Assembly (NCBI RefSeq): GCF_001429295.1
Contig: NZ_LMJL01000007.1
Location: 124,381-188,380 of the forward strand
Origin: Flavobacterium sp. Root935
Lineage (GTDB): Bacteria; Bacteroidota; Bacteroidia; Flavobacteriales; Flavobacteriaceae
Reading direction: 5' to 3'
Length of the DNA: 64,000 nt
This document shows positions 44,739-53,308 of the stretch, piece after piece. Both the position numbers and the translations under genes were made by a program. How positions within the stretch are numbered: position 1 is the first letter of the stretch; every line of letters begins with the position of its first letter. The notes under the pieces were generated by a model, which saw only the letters and a program-made list of their open reading frames with translations, was not told the DNA's origin and did not search any database.

Positions 44739-46094
44739 TCATTGAGAATCAATAACTTCATAATGTTTTTTAACATCTTTTAATATCGCATAAGTGACAT
44801 CCATATTTCCTTCCTGATTTCTTCTTGCCCAAAAGCTGTAAATCCAAACTGCTGTCGCTTTAGTATTATAGTCAGTTTTTCTATTTTGCTTAGAATTTCT
44901 CTTGATCAAACCCCATGTTTTTTTTGAAACAAAAGGACTAATTTGACTAAAATGATCATTTGGAAACTCTTTTTCAGCATCAGAAGTCATTGTTTTATAA
45001 ATCATATCTAGTACTTCAATTTCACCTTTATTTTCATTTTCAGCACGCGAAATATCATCTCTGCTCGAAATCAAAACCTCTATAAGTAAATCTACATTTG
45101 AATCGTTATATATACTTCTTGACAAGAGCGCAAACAAAATTGGTCTGTAACTTTCATATGCATCTCTAAGTACATCAGGATTCTCTCTTAACTTATCCGC
45201 GATAAACTTCGTTTCATATACATATTCATCAGCATGTAACCCAATTTTAGTTTCATTTCTATAACCTGTTAAAGACTGGTTTTTCCTTAAATACAAAAAA
45301 TCTGCGAAAAAAAATTTTATCTCGTTACTTATTCTAGAATCGCTATATTCTTCATCATATCGATTCCTCAAAAATCCAGTAGATTTTATATTAGAGGTAT
45401 TCATATCTCTAAAACCATAATAATCCTCTACATATTTCATTCCTGATCCAATTACTTCAGTGTCTTCTACAGTACTGCTATCAATTACGGCCAGTCTTTC
45501 ATCTACTAACGGCATTACTTTTATAGCGTCAAACATTACATTTAAATAAAGTTCCGAAGTAGCCATGTTTCCAACCCCAATAAAGAAAGCACCTCCAAAA
45601 AGAATTAGCGAAAGAAAAATCATTAAAGCACTGAGCATTTTACTTACCTCATTAACCTTTTCTTTTACCTTTAAAAAAAGACCAATAATTAAGCTTACTG
45701 CTATTAAAAGAACTATGAAAATACAGAGCTTTAAAATAAAAACTTTATACTCTTCTGCTGCACTTCTGAAACTTAAAGCAAAAGCAATGAGAGAAGTTAA
45801 AAACATAAAACTCCCAAAAATTACATATGTAAAAAAAGAAATGGTCCAAAATCTATCTTCATCTTCTTTTTCAGAATGATTTTTTGATGAATCAGAATAA
45901 ATAACTGTTAATACTAATCGCTGTACTAGAATAGAGATACCTAATAAAATAAGAGGAAAAAAGCCAATTAAGAATAATGGGATTTTTGTAATTATCGAAA
46001 AATATTCGTCATACTCTACCTTATAAAAGGTAAAACCTAGTGCGACAAGTATGAAAAACTGAACTATTAAAATTATTTTATACGATTTTATCAT
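44739..46094 (-). CDS. Multipass membrane protein of unknown function, paralogue A
   Basis: 451 residues. N-terminal half has five or six membrane helices (about 5-28, 36-58, 85-108, 118-142, 150-170); the C-terminal half (about 190-451) is soluble and helical. It ends with W-I-Y-S-F-W-A-R-R-N-Q-E-G-N, which has a close copy in the upstream gene (W-F-Y-G-F-W-A-R-R-N-N-E-G-N). The two genes overlap by 4 bp and are clearly duplicates. Domain otherwise unrecognised. Confidence 0.75.
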   Translation of the reverse strand: MIKSYKIILIVQFFILVALGFTFYKVEYDEYFSIITKIPLFLIGFFPLILLGISILVQRLVLTVIYSDSSKNHSEKEDEDRFWTISFFTYVIFGSFMFLTSLIAFALSFRSAAEEYKVFILKLCIFIVLLIAVSLIIGLFLKVKEKVNEVSKMLSALMIFLSLILFGGAFFIGVGNMATSELYLNVMFDAIKVMPLVDERLAVIDSSTVEDTEVIGSGMKYVEDYYGFRDMNTSNIKSTGFLRNRYDEEYSDSRISNEIKFFFADFLYLRKNQSLTGYRNETKIGLHADEYVYETKFIADKLRENPDVLRDAYESYRPILFALLSRSIYNDSNVDLLIEVLISSRDDISRAENENKGEIEVLDMIYKTMTSDAEKEFPNDHFSQISPFVSKKTWGLIKRNSKQNRKTDYNTKATAVWIYSFWARRNQEGNMDVTYAILKDVKKHYEVIDSQ

Positions 46095-47353
46095 TCTTCA
46101 GAATTTTCATAATGTTCTTTTATTTCTTTTAAAATCAAGGCTACCTCTTTCAAATTCCCTTCATTATTTCTTCTGGCCCAAAAGCCATAGAACCATCTCA
46201 TATCGGATGATAAATAAAAATCGTTGGAAACTTTTAAAGCATAAAGTTTTCTAACCGTTTCTTCAGAAAAATTATATTCAAAGGTTTCAAAAAAATCAGT
46301 GTTATCTCCTTCGTCTTTTGCATTGGACTTCATTACTTTGTACATTTCACTAAGCAAATCTTTTTCACCACCAATATCTTCGTGAGCCAATAATAATCCT
46401 TCTACAATTTTATCAAAATGAGCCCTGCGATAGGTATTTTCGGATACAGCGCTGTAGAATACAGGTTTAAATGTTTCAAATTCAGAATAAATCTCATCAG
46501 GTTTATTTCTTAAATTATCTATGAAATTGAGGAGATAATAATCATCTTTATAAGAAATTTGTTCTTGCTGTGCTATTTCGATCAAATTTCTAATATTAAA
46601 AAATTGTTCTTTACCATCGGTTCCACCACAATTCTCAATTAAAGAAATCCAAGATTCATACAACAAAGTGGCAGTGTTTTCGCTTTCGCCGTCAGCTTCT
46701 TCGCTTTCGCCATAATCTTCATAAACTTCTTCTTGATTTCCAGTTTGTTTTTGTGCTTTAGCAATAAAATGTCTTTCTGAATTTTCTATAAATACTGAAA
46801 CAAAAACCAATTCAAAAACAGTCGAAACAGTTAGGATTAAGAAACTAAATATCAAGATAACCGTAGCCAATGATTTATTTATTTTCCAATAGAGACCAGC
46901 CGCTAATAAAAAAGAGGCCACAACCAAACTGATTATAATAACTAGCAGGAATCTAGAAAAAATTATTGCATAAAAATGAATCGGCTGATCAATAATTAAA
47001 GCATCTTTTTGAAAAACCAATACTGAAAACATACCAATAACGAACAATAAAAAAACGTTGCAATAGAAGGCAAATTTCCAAAAGTTCTGTTTACGTTTTC
47101 TTTTCAAAATTTCTTCATCATCTTCTGGAGCATCTGGCGTTTTTGGAAACAAAGTAAAAAGGGCAACCATACAGCAGACAGCAAAAAAAATTAAAGGCAA
47201 CAATTCGCCATAATTAAATTCGTAAGGATGAAGTTGTCTAATTTTCAGTATTTTTTGCTCTCTAAAATTGGAAACAATAAAAAGACAAAGTAAAAGAAGG
47301 GGTATAAATTGTAGTATTACGGCATTTTTAAAAAATCTGGTTTTACGATCCAT
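46091..47353 (-). CDS. Multipass membrane protein of unknown function, paralogue B
   Basis: 420 residues from the ATG at 47353. The same plan as paralogue A: about five membrane helices in the first 180 residues, then an acidic loop (E-V-Y-E-D-Y-G-E-S-E-E-A-D) and a soluble helical part (about 220-420) ending in the shared W-A-R-R-N-N-E-G-N and E-H-Y-E. An upstream in-frame ATG (47383) overlaps a TAGTTTTG -7-like element, so the later start is preferred. Coupled with paralogue A. Confidence 0.72.
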   Translation of the reverse strand: MDRKTRFFKNAVILQFIPLLLLCLFIVSNFREQKILKIRQLHPYEFNYGELLPLIFFAVCCMVALFTLFPKTPDAPEDDEEILKRKRKQNFWKFAFYCNVFLLFVIGMFSVLVFQKDALIIDQPIHFYAIIFSRFLLVIIISLVVASFLLAAGLYWKINKSLATVILIFSFLILTVSTVFELVFVSVFIENSERHFIAKAQKQTGNQEEVYEDYGESEEADGESENTATLLYESWISLIENCGGTDGKEQFFNIRNLIEIAQQEQISYKDDYYLLNFIDNLRNKPDEIYSEFETFKPVFYSAVSENTYRRAHFDKIVEGLLLAHEDIGGEKDLLSEMYKVMKSNAKDEGDNTDFFETFEYNFSEETVRKLYALKVSNDFYLSSDMRWFYGFWARRNNEGNLKEVALILKEIKEHYENSEE

Positions 47354-47501
47354 ATTAAAATTTTGATGTAGGAATTTGCTCAAAACTATTAAAAAAAATT
47401 TAACTCGAAAAATATTGCTAAAAATGATTTTTGAATTTCAGCATTTCAAAACCTTTGTAAAAGTTTTAAGCCTTGATAAAGGCCACAGCACAAACAAGCA
47501 A

Positions 47502-47588
47502 TCAATCCTTTTTATGCTGTTCAGTATATTTTTGATTGCCTTTAATTCGAGTATCTTCAGTATGCATTCCGTTTGCCATTCCTAACAT
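47502..47588 (-). pseudogene. Possible remnant of a small membrane protein gene
   Basis: A minus-strand frame open from about 47660 reads K-R-P-L-P-H-W-I-K-R-K-F, a hydrophobic stretch I-I-I-I-T-A-F-M-L-G-M and a charged tail ending K-K-D. The first ATG is at 47588 in the hydrophobic part, giving only 28 residues; there is no ATG before it. It may be a decayed gene or use an unusual start. Confidence 0.25.
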
Positions 47589-47896
47589 AAAGGCTGTAAT
47601 TATAATTATAAATTTTCTTTTTATCCAATGAGGAAGTGGTCGCTTAGATCGCTCTAAACGTGTTTATTTATTTTGTTTATACATTTTGAAAATGATAAAT
47701 GATTAGACATTATTTAATCATTCTATGCTCAGAAATAAATTTTCTTAAGCGCTGTATAAACTTTTACTGAAGTGTTTTGAAGTGATTATTTCATTCATAA
47801 AAACAGATTGATTTATAAATGAAATTAGTTTTTGATGAAGCAGATCTTGCAGTTTTTTAATTTGAAAAGTAAAGGCATTTTTTGTTTTAAGAAAAT
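47589..47896. other. Gene-poor intergenic region
   Basis: About 300 bp of AT-rich sequence. Beyond the upstream part of the possible remnant above I see no convincing gene or repeat. Confidence 0.5.
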
Positions 47897-48106
47897 TTAA
47901 AACAATTGAGAATCTCGTTTTATTCCAAGAAGCAATTTGTCCGAACTTATATAACGAGAGCTTTTAAGATTTAATTCTCTTCTTAAAACTACAAATGAAG
48001 ACTCGTAATATTTTGCCGATTTAGATTGAGAATATAAAGTACCATCACCCGCAATCACAACAAAAGTCAGAAAGAGTGCAATTAAGTATTTTATATGTTT
48101 TTTCAA
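47897..48106 (-). CDS. Small exported protein of unknown function
   Basis: 69 residues from a TTG start. K-K-H-I-K then a hydrophobic stretch (L-I-A-L-F-L-T-F-V-V-I-A-G) and L-Y-S-Q form a signal peptide; the mature part is short, polar and basic (V-L-R-R-E-L-N-L-K-S-S-R-Y). No recognised family. Confidence 0.5.
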   Translation of the reverse strand: MKKHIKYLIALFLTFVVIAGDGTLYSQSKSAKYYESSFVVLRRELNLKSSRYISSDKLLLGIKRDSQLF

Positions 48107-48167
48107 TTTATTTATGGATCATTTTATTTTGTGAGACAAAAATACGAACTAAAATATTTTTTTTAAG

Positions 48168-48725
48168 CTACTTTTTCAGTTCATTTTCTTCTTTTGCGAA
48201 CAGCAAAAGTCCCAATCCCAAAACAAAAACCAGACAGCTCAAAACCATCAAAATCCCATTTTTCAAAGCAAAAAAAGAAATTCCAACAGCGACAGAACCA
48301 ACAATTACCATTAAAGATTTTAGAGTTTCGGTCTTTATATAAGCAAATGCATGCAAAGCCAAACCAAGAAAAAGCAAAGACGGACCAACGGCCACAAACG
48401 GATAAAAAATCAATGGTGAATTACTGATATGCTGGCTTAAATGTTCTTTTGCAATTTCATTATTTCCATAACTTGACATTATAAAATCGATTGTACAAAG
48501 TCCGATATGAGCAATAACACCTAAAGTTGTCAGTACAGAAGCAACAGAATTTATTTTGTTTTTAGGAAATACATCATTAAATGACAACAAAAAACAAGCT
48601 CCAATTAAGTTAAACCAATGTGCAAAATCTACTGAGTCGCTAAAACTTGGCAAAAGTTTGGAAAAGAATAAATAACTGATTAGAAAAAACACTAATCCGA
48701 TCAAGCAACGTTGTTTTGTATTCAT
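48168..48725 (-). CDS. Integral membrane protein of unknown function
   Basis: 185 residues from the ATG at 48725 with six hydrophobic helices; charged C-terminus A-K-E-E-N-E-L-K-K. The gene is 18 bp after the GNAT gene on the same strand (TTG codon at 48740 would shorten that to 3 bp). No family motif. Confidence 0.65.
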   Translation of the reverse strand: MNTKQRCLIGLVFFLISYLFFSKLLPSFSDSVDFAHWFNLIGACFLLSFNDVFPKNKINSVASVLTTLGVIAHIGLCTIDFIMSSYGNNEIAKEHLSQHISNSPLIFYPFVAVGPSLLFLGLALHAFAYIKTETLKSLMVIVGSVAVGISFFALKNGILMVLSCLVFVLGLGLLLFAKEENELKK

Positions 48726-48743
48726 AGTTTGTTTTCTCAACTT

Positions 48744-49184
48744 TTATTGTTTATAAATCGTAAACTTATTATGACTCAAAGTAAAACCAAGATTTTCATA
48801 AATTGCCACATTCTCTACTCGCTTTTTATTTGTTGTAACTTCAATACTTTTTAGATCATTTTGAGTAGCAAAATCTAAAATCTCACTAATTAGTAATCTT
48901 CCAACGCCTTGACCTCGGTATTTTTGATGAATAAAAAACTCCTGAATTTCACCAACCAATCCGCAATGATGCAAAAGATTTTGGGTGTGGAAACTAATAA
49001 ATCCCAAACATTCATTTTCATTTTCGGCGATTAGATAAAGATTTTTTGGGTTAGATATGTTTTCATTGAATAGTGTTTCGAACATTTTAAAATCTAAAAC
49101 TTCGTTTTCGAGTTCGCAAATTGCTTTGTAAACGAAATCTAAGTCGTAATTTTCTACTTTTCTGATGTTTACTTTTAGATTCAT
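48744..49184 (-). CDS. GNAT-family N-acetyltransferase
   Basis: 146 residues with the acetyl-CoA loop R-G-Q-G-V-G-R-L-L (motif A, Q/R-x-x-G-x-G/A) after the beta strand E-I-Q-E-F-F-I-H, and the C-terminal N-V-A-I-Y-E-N-L-G-F. Target amine not known. The ATG at 49184 follows the stop of the upstream gene by 4 bp; the open frame extends to 49202. Confidence 0.88.
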   Translation of the reverse strand: MNLKVNIRKVENYDLDFVYKAICELENEVLDFKMFETLFNENISNPKNLYLIAENENECLGFISFHTQNLLHHCGLVGEIQEFFIHQKYRGQGVGRLLISEILDFATQNDLKSIEVTTNKKRVENVAIYENLGFTLSHNKFTIYKQ

Positions 49185-49188
49185 AACT

Positions 49189-49566
49189 CTAACTAATATC
49201 AATCAGTTTTACAATCTTATCGTCCAAGAATTGAAAAATCGATTTTCCTTTCATATTTAATTCTTGACCAGCTTTTAATCCGTTTGGGAAATCTACTGCT
49301 AGAACAGCATAATAATCAATGTCAATTATTGCTGTAATCTCATCTTGCTTAATTGATGTAATAGTTTGTTTTCGTGCTGAGAAATATTCTTTGCCTTTTT
49401 CGGCCTGGACTGTAAATTCTTTTATTCCAGTCAAAGTCAAGTTGATTTCGCCATTTTGAATGTTTTCAAAAATAACCGATTCGTCAAAATCGGCAATCAT
49501 TTTATCAATATCAAATTGATTATATCCTTCGATATAATTTTGAATTATTTTTTCTTTGTTGTTCAT
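49189..49566 (-). CDS. NTF2-like (SnoaL-type) protein
   Basis: 125 residues from the ATG at 49566. The pattern E-K-I-I-Q-N-Y-I-E-G-Y-N-Q-F-D, then M-I-A-D-F-D-E-S-V-I-F-E-N, and a following beta sheet to L-N-M-K-G-K-S-I-F-Q-F-L-D-D-K-I-V-K is the NTF2/SnoaL cone fold. Such proteins are small ligand-binding enzymes or binding folds; role unknown. Open frame upstream to 49626 is not needed. Confidence 0.8.
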   Translation of the reverse strand: MNNKEKIIQNYIEGYNQFDIDKMIADFDESVIFENIQNGEINLTLTGIKEFTVQAEKGKEYFSARKQTITSIKQDEITAIIDIDYYAVLAVDFPNGLKAGQELNMKGKSIFQFLDDKIVKLIDIS

Positions 49567-49588
49567 AATATTTCCTTCAATGTTTTTA

Positions 49589-50178
49589 TTACCTCTTTTT
49601 CGGCTCAATAAGCCATTCAATAGCAATAACTTTTGAACATTTATCTTTCACATCACTTCCCGCCCAATCAATTAAAATTGCGGCACCATCATTTTTTATT
49701 TCATTTTTAACAAAATCAAATGTTTTTATAGCTCCAACAGAAACTTCTCCACTTAAATCAAAAACTATATTTTTTGTTTTCGTAAAAACTGAATATAAAG
49801 AAAGTAACTTTTTTTGACTATAATCAAGGCTTTTTACTTTATCATTTTTAGAAATACCATTTTCTTTAAAGATTTTTGGAACTGAGTGTTCATTCAAATT
49901 TGTATTTCTTTTTAAGTATCTACTTACTGTTATAGAATTAAAAATACGTTCAAATCTTGATTCTTTAAAATTCTCAGCAAAAGTTAAGGCATGTAATATC
50001 TTTACATTCTCATGTTGTGTTTTTCCTGTAAAAATATCTGTTAACTCTGCTTTCATTTCATAAAAACAAACTGTTCCATGTATATGAATGAGAAGCAGTT
50101 CTCCTTTCTAAGTTCAAAAGCCGGTATAAAATACTCGCTAGTTTTTATTCCTTTACTTTCAATTAATAGCTCTTTCAT
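49589..50178 (-). pseudogene. ABC-ATPase-like protein split by a frameshift
   Basis: The N-terminal part starts at the ATG at 50178 (41 codons: M-K-E-L-L-I-E-S-K-G..., F-E-L-R-K-E-N-C) and stops at a TGA at 50053-50055. The second frame starts at 50056, overlapping as ATGA, and gives 155 residues that align with the C-terminal half of an ABC ATPase: D-Y-S-Q-K-K-L-L-S-L in the signature place, N-I-V-F-D-L-S-G-E at Walker B, V-K-N-E-I after it. There is no normal Walker A. The frame-2 reading continues upstream without a stop through the end of frame 1. It was probably one protein of about 195 residues; a real ATGA overlap cannot be excluded. Confidence 0.55.
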
Positions 50179-51518
50179 TTCTCAAGTCGTTCAAATTTCT
50201 GTTTATACTTTTGAACATAATTATTCCATGTTTCTTTAAAAACTTCATTATCATAAACTAAAGCAGCATAGTCAACTGTTTCCTGGCTAAAATGATTTCC
50301 AAAAATATTATTCAAATATTCAATTCCTGAATCAATTACTTTTTTTAGAATTTGTAATTTATCAATCCCACTTCCTTTACAGGCTTTATCAAGCCATAAT
50401 CCTTTTCCAATTTTCACATATTCTACAAGAAGGTTTTCTGTTATAAATTGAAAAGGAACATCATTAATATCTGGTTCATGTTTTCCGTTTTTGAAAACTA
50501 ATAGAATCAATTCTTCAGAATAATATGCTGACGGAATTAATCTTAGCATTGTACCGCTTTCAGCAGCTTTAAAACATAATTCTTTTGTGATAAACTCGTC
50601 TGGAATAACCTGAATTGCAAAACCATCTTTACTGACTAATCTTTCGCAGAGTTCATATGTTATTAAGTCCTGATCGATAAATGGCAGAGCGTGGAAGGTT
50701 TTATTCAATGCCAAATTACAAAGTTCTTCGGTTTTAAATTCTTTTGGAACTAGTTTTAGATTTCTATAATTTTCTGAAACACTATTACGCCAGTATTCAT
50801 AAGTTTTAGCGGGTGGATTATTTTGTTTTAAAACCAATTCGCCTTTTGCCAGCTCTCTTTCTAATTCTTCAAAAGTTTCAATTAGTTGATTATCAAGTAA
50901 TTTTCGGATTTCGTTTGAAATAATTTCATCACCTGTTTCATCATCATATTTACATTCATTTTTTGGATCTACATCATCGTCCCTGTCATTATAATAGAAC
51001 AAATCATTTTTTCTTTCTGCAAATGTTGTATTATGATCATTAACAATAAAAACTGGAGAATCAATTAACCCCGAACAATTAAAATTACCATGATTATAAT
51101 AAGTCATCACAACTTCTTTTACTGTAATTTTCCCTTTTATTTCAACATTAGCGCCGCCAAGTAAAAGACTTTGACACATTACATTTCCGTTAATAAAAAC
51201 ATACGGGCCATAATCGCCTTCTGCATTAATAATCGAACCGCTTACAGAAAAATTTCCATTTATAAAAATGCCTTCTATTCTTATTTCTTCTATCTTCTTA
51301 ACTGAGAGGTTTAGCAAATTGGCAAGCCATTTTTTCTCTTTCTCTTCATAAACATCTAAATAAAAATTGCCATCAAAATTTACATCTTCGTCTGCAATGA
51401 GAAAAAAATCTTCATTTTCCCATTCTTCAAAATAATCGAACTTTTCATCTTCTGTTAAAAAAGGATATTTTGTTTTGATTTCGGCTATTGTGATTAATTT
51501 GAAATTGATTGTGGTCAT
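50175..51518 (-). CDS. Beta-helix-like N-terminus and repeat C-terminus protein, unknown function
   Basis: 447 residues from the ATG at 51518. The N-terminal part (about 75-160) has short repeats F-I-N-G-N-F-S-V-S-G-S-I, Y-V-F-I-N-G-N-V, V-E-I-K-G-K-I-T, like a bactofilin-type beta-helix. The C-terminal part (about 265-400) has four helical repeats: K-E-F-K-T-E-E-L-C, Q-D-L-I-T-Y-E-L-C, D-E-F-I-T-K-E-L-C, S-A-Y-Y-S-E-E-L-I. Stop codon overlaps the ATG of the split ABC-like gene (ATGA), so they form one unit. Soluble. The family is often seen beside toxin/immunity genes. Confidence 0.72.
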   Translation of the reverse strand: MTTINFKLITIAEIKTKYPFLTEDEKFDYFEEWENEDFFLIADEDVNFDGNFYLDVYEEKEKKWLANLLNLSVKKIEEIRIEGIFINGNFSVSGSIINAEGDYGPYVFINGNVMCQSLLLGGANVEIKGKITVKEVVMTYYNHGNFNCSGLIDSPVFIVNDHNTTFAERKNDLFYYNDRDDDVDPKNECKYDDETGDEIISNEIRKLLDNQLIETFEELERELAKGELVLKQNNPPAKTYEYWRNSVSENYRNLKLVPKEFKTEELCNLALNKTFHALPFIDQDLITYELCERLVSKDGFAIQVIPDEFITKELCFKAAESGTMLRLIPSAYYSEELILLVFKNGKHEPDINDVPFQFITENLLVEYVKIGKGLWLDKACKGSGIDKLQILKKVIDSGIEYLNNIFGNHFSQETVDYAALVYDNEVFKETWNNYVQKYKQKFERLEK

Positions 51519-51650
51519 TATATCTAAAAAGAAAATTAAACTTAGTAAGTACAAATTAACATCATCTTACTGACATATTCTCACATACTCAGTTCTTTTC
51601 TTACAAAATTTATAACAACTTCCTCATATCAATCTTTGTCGAATTACTAC

Positions 51651-51677
51651 CGTGATCTCTCCTTTGTCGCAATGACA
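51651..51677. repeat. Right half of the REP-like element
   Basis: GTGATCTCTCCTTTGTCG then CAATGACA is nearly identical to the right end of the 44563-44668 element (GTGATTTCTCCTTCAGTCG, AATGACA). The left half is missing or much degraded. Confidence 0.6.
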
Positions 51678-51763
51678 TAAATTGAGAAAAATTCTTTAAT
51701 CCCTCAAATCTGTGGCTAAAAAATTAGAACCAAAACAAATAAGAAAACTTTAATAAATCAATC

Positions 51764-51795
51764 TTGTGCCACTTCTTCAAAAATCACTAATTTTG
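51764..51795 (+). promoter_or_regulatory. Promoter of pepP
   Basis: TTG at 51764-51766, 21-nt spacer, TAATTTTG at 51788-51795, 28 nt before the ATG. Confidence 0.55.
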
Positions 51796-51823
51796 AAATT
51801 CGAAGTTCAAAAACGAAATAATT

Positions 51824-53116
51824 ATGAAATATCATCAAATAAACAGCGCTCTTTTTGTAAAAAACCGCAGAAAATTCACGGCAGAAATGAAACCTAATTC
51901 GGTTGCCGTTTTCAACTCTAATGACATTTACCCAATTAGTGCCGACAGTACTTTACCGTTTGCACAACATAGAGATATTTTTTACCTGAGCGGTGTTGAT
52001 CAGGAAGAAAGTGTTTTGCTTTTGTTTCCAGATGCGCCTTATGAGCACCAAAGAGAAATTCTTTTTTTAAGAGAAACCAACGATCATATTGCAGTATGGG
52101 AAGGTGAAAAACTGACTAAAGAACGTGCTTTTCAGGTTTCTGGAATTAGAACAGTTTATTGGTTACAAGATTTTCATAAAGTTTTGAACGAAATGATGAC
52201 GTACGCCGATACGATGTACATCAACACCAACGAACATTACCGCGCGACTGTTGAAACTGAAACTCGCGAAGCTCGTTTTGTAAAATGGTGGAAAGAGCGT
52301 TATCCTGCGCACAATGTGGCAAAAAGCAACCCGATTTTACAGCGAATTCGTTCTGTAAAAGAAAGCGAAGAAATCGATTTGATTCAGCAAGCCTGCGATA
52401 TTACAGAAAAAGGTTTCCGCAGATTGCTTTCATTTGTAAAACCAAATGTTACTGAATATGAAATCGAAGCTGAATTAGCACACGAATTTATCCGTAACCG
52501 CTCTAAAGGTTTTGCTTACACGCCAATTATCGCTTCTGGAAATAATGCGAATGTTTTACATTATATCGAAAATAATCAGCAATGTAAAGCCGGCGACTTG
52601 ATCTTATTAGACGTTGCTGCTGAATATGCTAACTATTCAAGCGATATGACTAGAACAATTCCTGTTTCTGGTAAATTCTCTGAAAGACAAAAAGCAGTTT
52701 ACAATGCTGTTTTGAGAGTTAAGAACGAAGCTACAAAAATGTTGACTCCAGGAACGCTTTGGAAACAATATCATATCGAAGTTGGTAAAATTATGACTTC
52801 TGAATTACTTGGTTTAGGTTTATTAGACAAAGCTGATGTTCAGAATGAAAATCCAGAATGGCCTGCTTATAAAAAATATTTCATGCACGGAACTTCTCAC
52901 CACATGGGATTGGACACGCACGATTACGGATTGCTGCACGAGCCAATGAAAGCAAATATGGTCTTTACGGTTGAGCCGGGAATTTATATTCCGGCAGAAA
53001 AATTCGGAATTCGTTTGGAGGATAATGTCGTAGTTCAGGAAAAAGGAGAACCTTTTAACTTAATGAGAAACATTCCAGTTGAAGTTGACGAAATCGAAAC
53101 TTTGATGAATTCTTAA
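51824..53116 (+). CDS. pepP: Xaa-Pro aminopeptidase
   Basis: 430 residues, the pita-bread M24 fold. The dinuclear metal ligands are in L-D-V-A-A-E (Asp), S-S-D-M-T-R (Asp), M-H-G-T-S-H-H-M-G-L (His), V-E-P-G-I-Y (Glu) and R-L-E-D-N-V (Glu). The N-terminal domain with Q-H-R-D-I-F-Y-L-S-G is typical of aminopeptidase P. It removes N-terminal residues before proline. Monocistronic. Confidence 0.95.
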   Translation: MKYHQINSALFVKNRRKFTAEMKPNSVAVFNSNDIYPISADSTLPFAQHRDIFYLSGVDQEESVLLLFPDAPYEHQREILFLRETNDHIAVWEGEKLTKERAFQVSGIRTVYWLQDFHKVLNEMMTYADTMYINTNEHYRATVETETREARFVKWWKERYPAHNVAKSNPILQRIRSVKESEEIDLIQQACDITEKGFRRLLSFVKPNVTEYEIEAELAHEFIRNRSKGFAYTPIIASGNNANVLHYIENNQQCKAGDLILLDVAAEYANYSSDMTRTIPVSGKFSERQKAVYNAVLRVKNEATKMLTPGTLWKQYHIEVGKIMTSELLGLGLLDKADVQNENPEWPAYKKYFMHGTSHHMGLDTHDYGLLHEPMKANMVFTVEPGIYIPAEKFGIRLEDNVVVQEKGEPFNLMRNIPVEVDEIETLMNS

Positions 53117-53149
53117 AAGAGAAAAGAAAACAGATTATAGAATAAAGAT

Positions 53150-53178
53150 AAACGGCTTTCATAAATGAAGGCCGTTTT
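53150..53178 (+). terminator. Terminator of pepP
   Basis: AAACGGCTTTCAT / ATGAAGGCCGTTT stem with one wobble pair and short loop, followed by TAT. Confidence 0.8.
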
Positions 53179-53276
53179 ATTTGCCTTATAAACTATAAGA
53201 TCATTTAAAATTGAACTGAAAGAACATTAGTTTTAACTCAAATGAACTTATATTTCTTATATGGTTTTACCTTTTT

Positions 53277-53284
53277 TATCTTTG
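53277..53284 (+). promoter_or_regulatory. -7 element TATCTTTG inside the apparent start of the alpha/beta hydrolase frame
   Basis: A perfect TAnnTTTG. Transcription would start near 53291, so the ATG at 53261 cannot be the start; the TTG at 53309 is. Confidence 0.55.
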
Positions 53285-53308
53285 CACTTTACATTTAAAA
53301 ACACCGTT

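Noticed and set aside
53261-53308. ATG at 53261 as the start of the alpha/beta hydrolase
   Set aside because: It precedes a perfect TAnnTTTG element; the translated extension has no family similarity.
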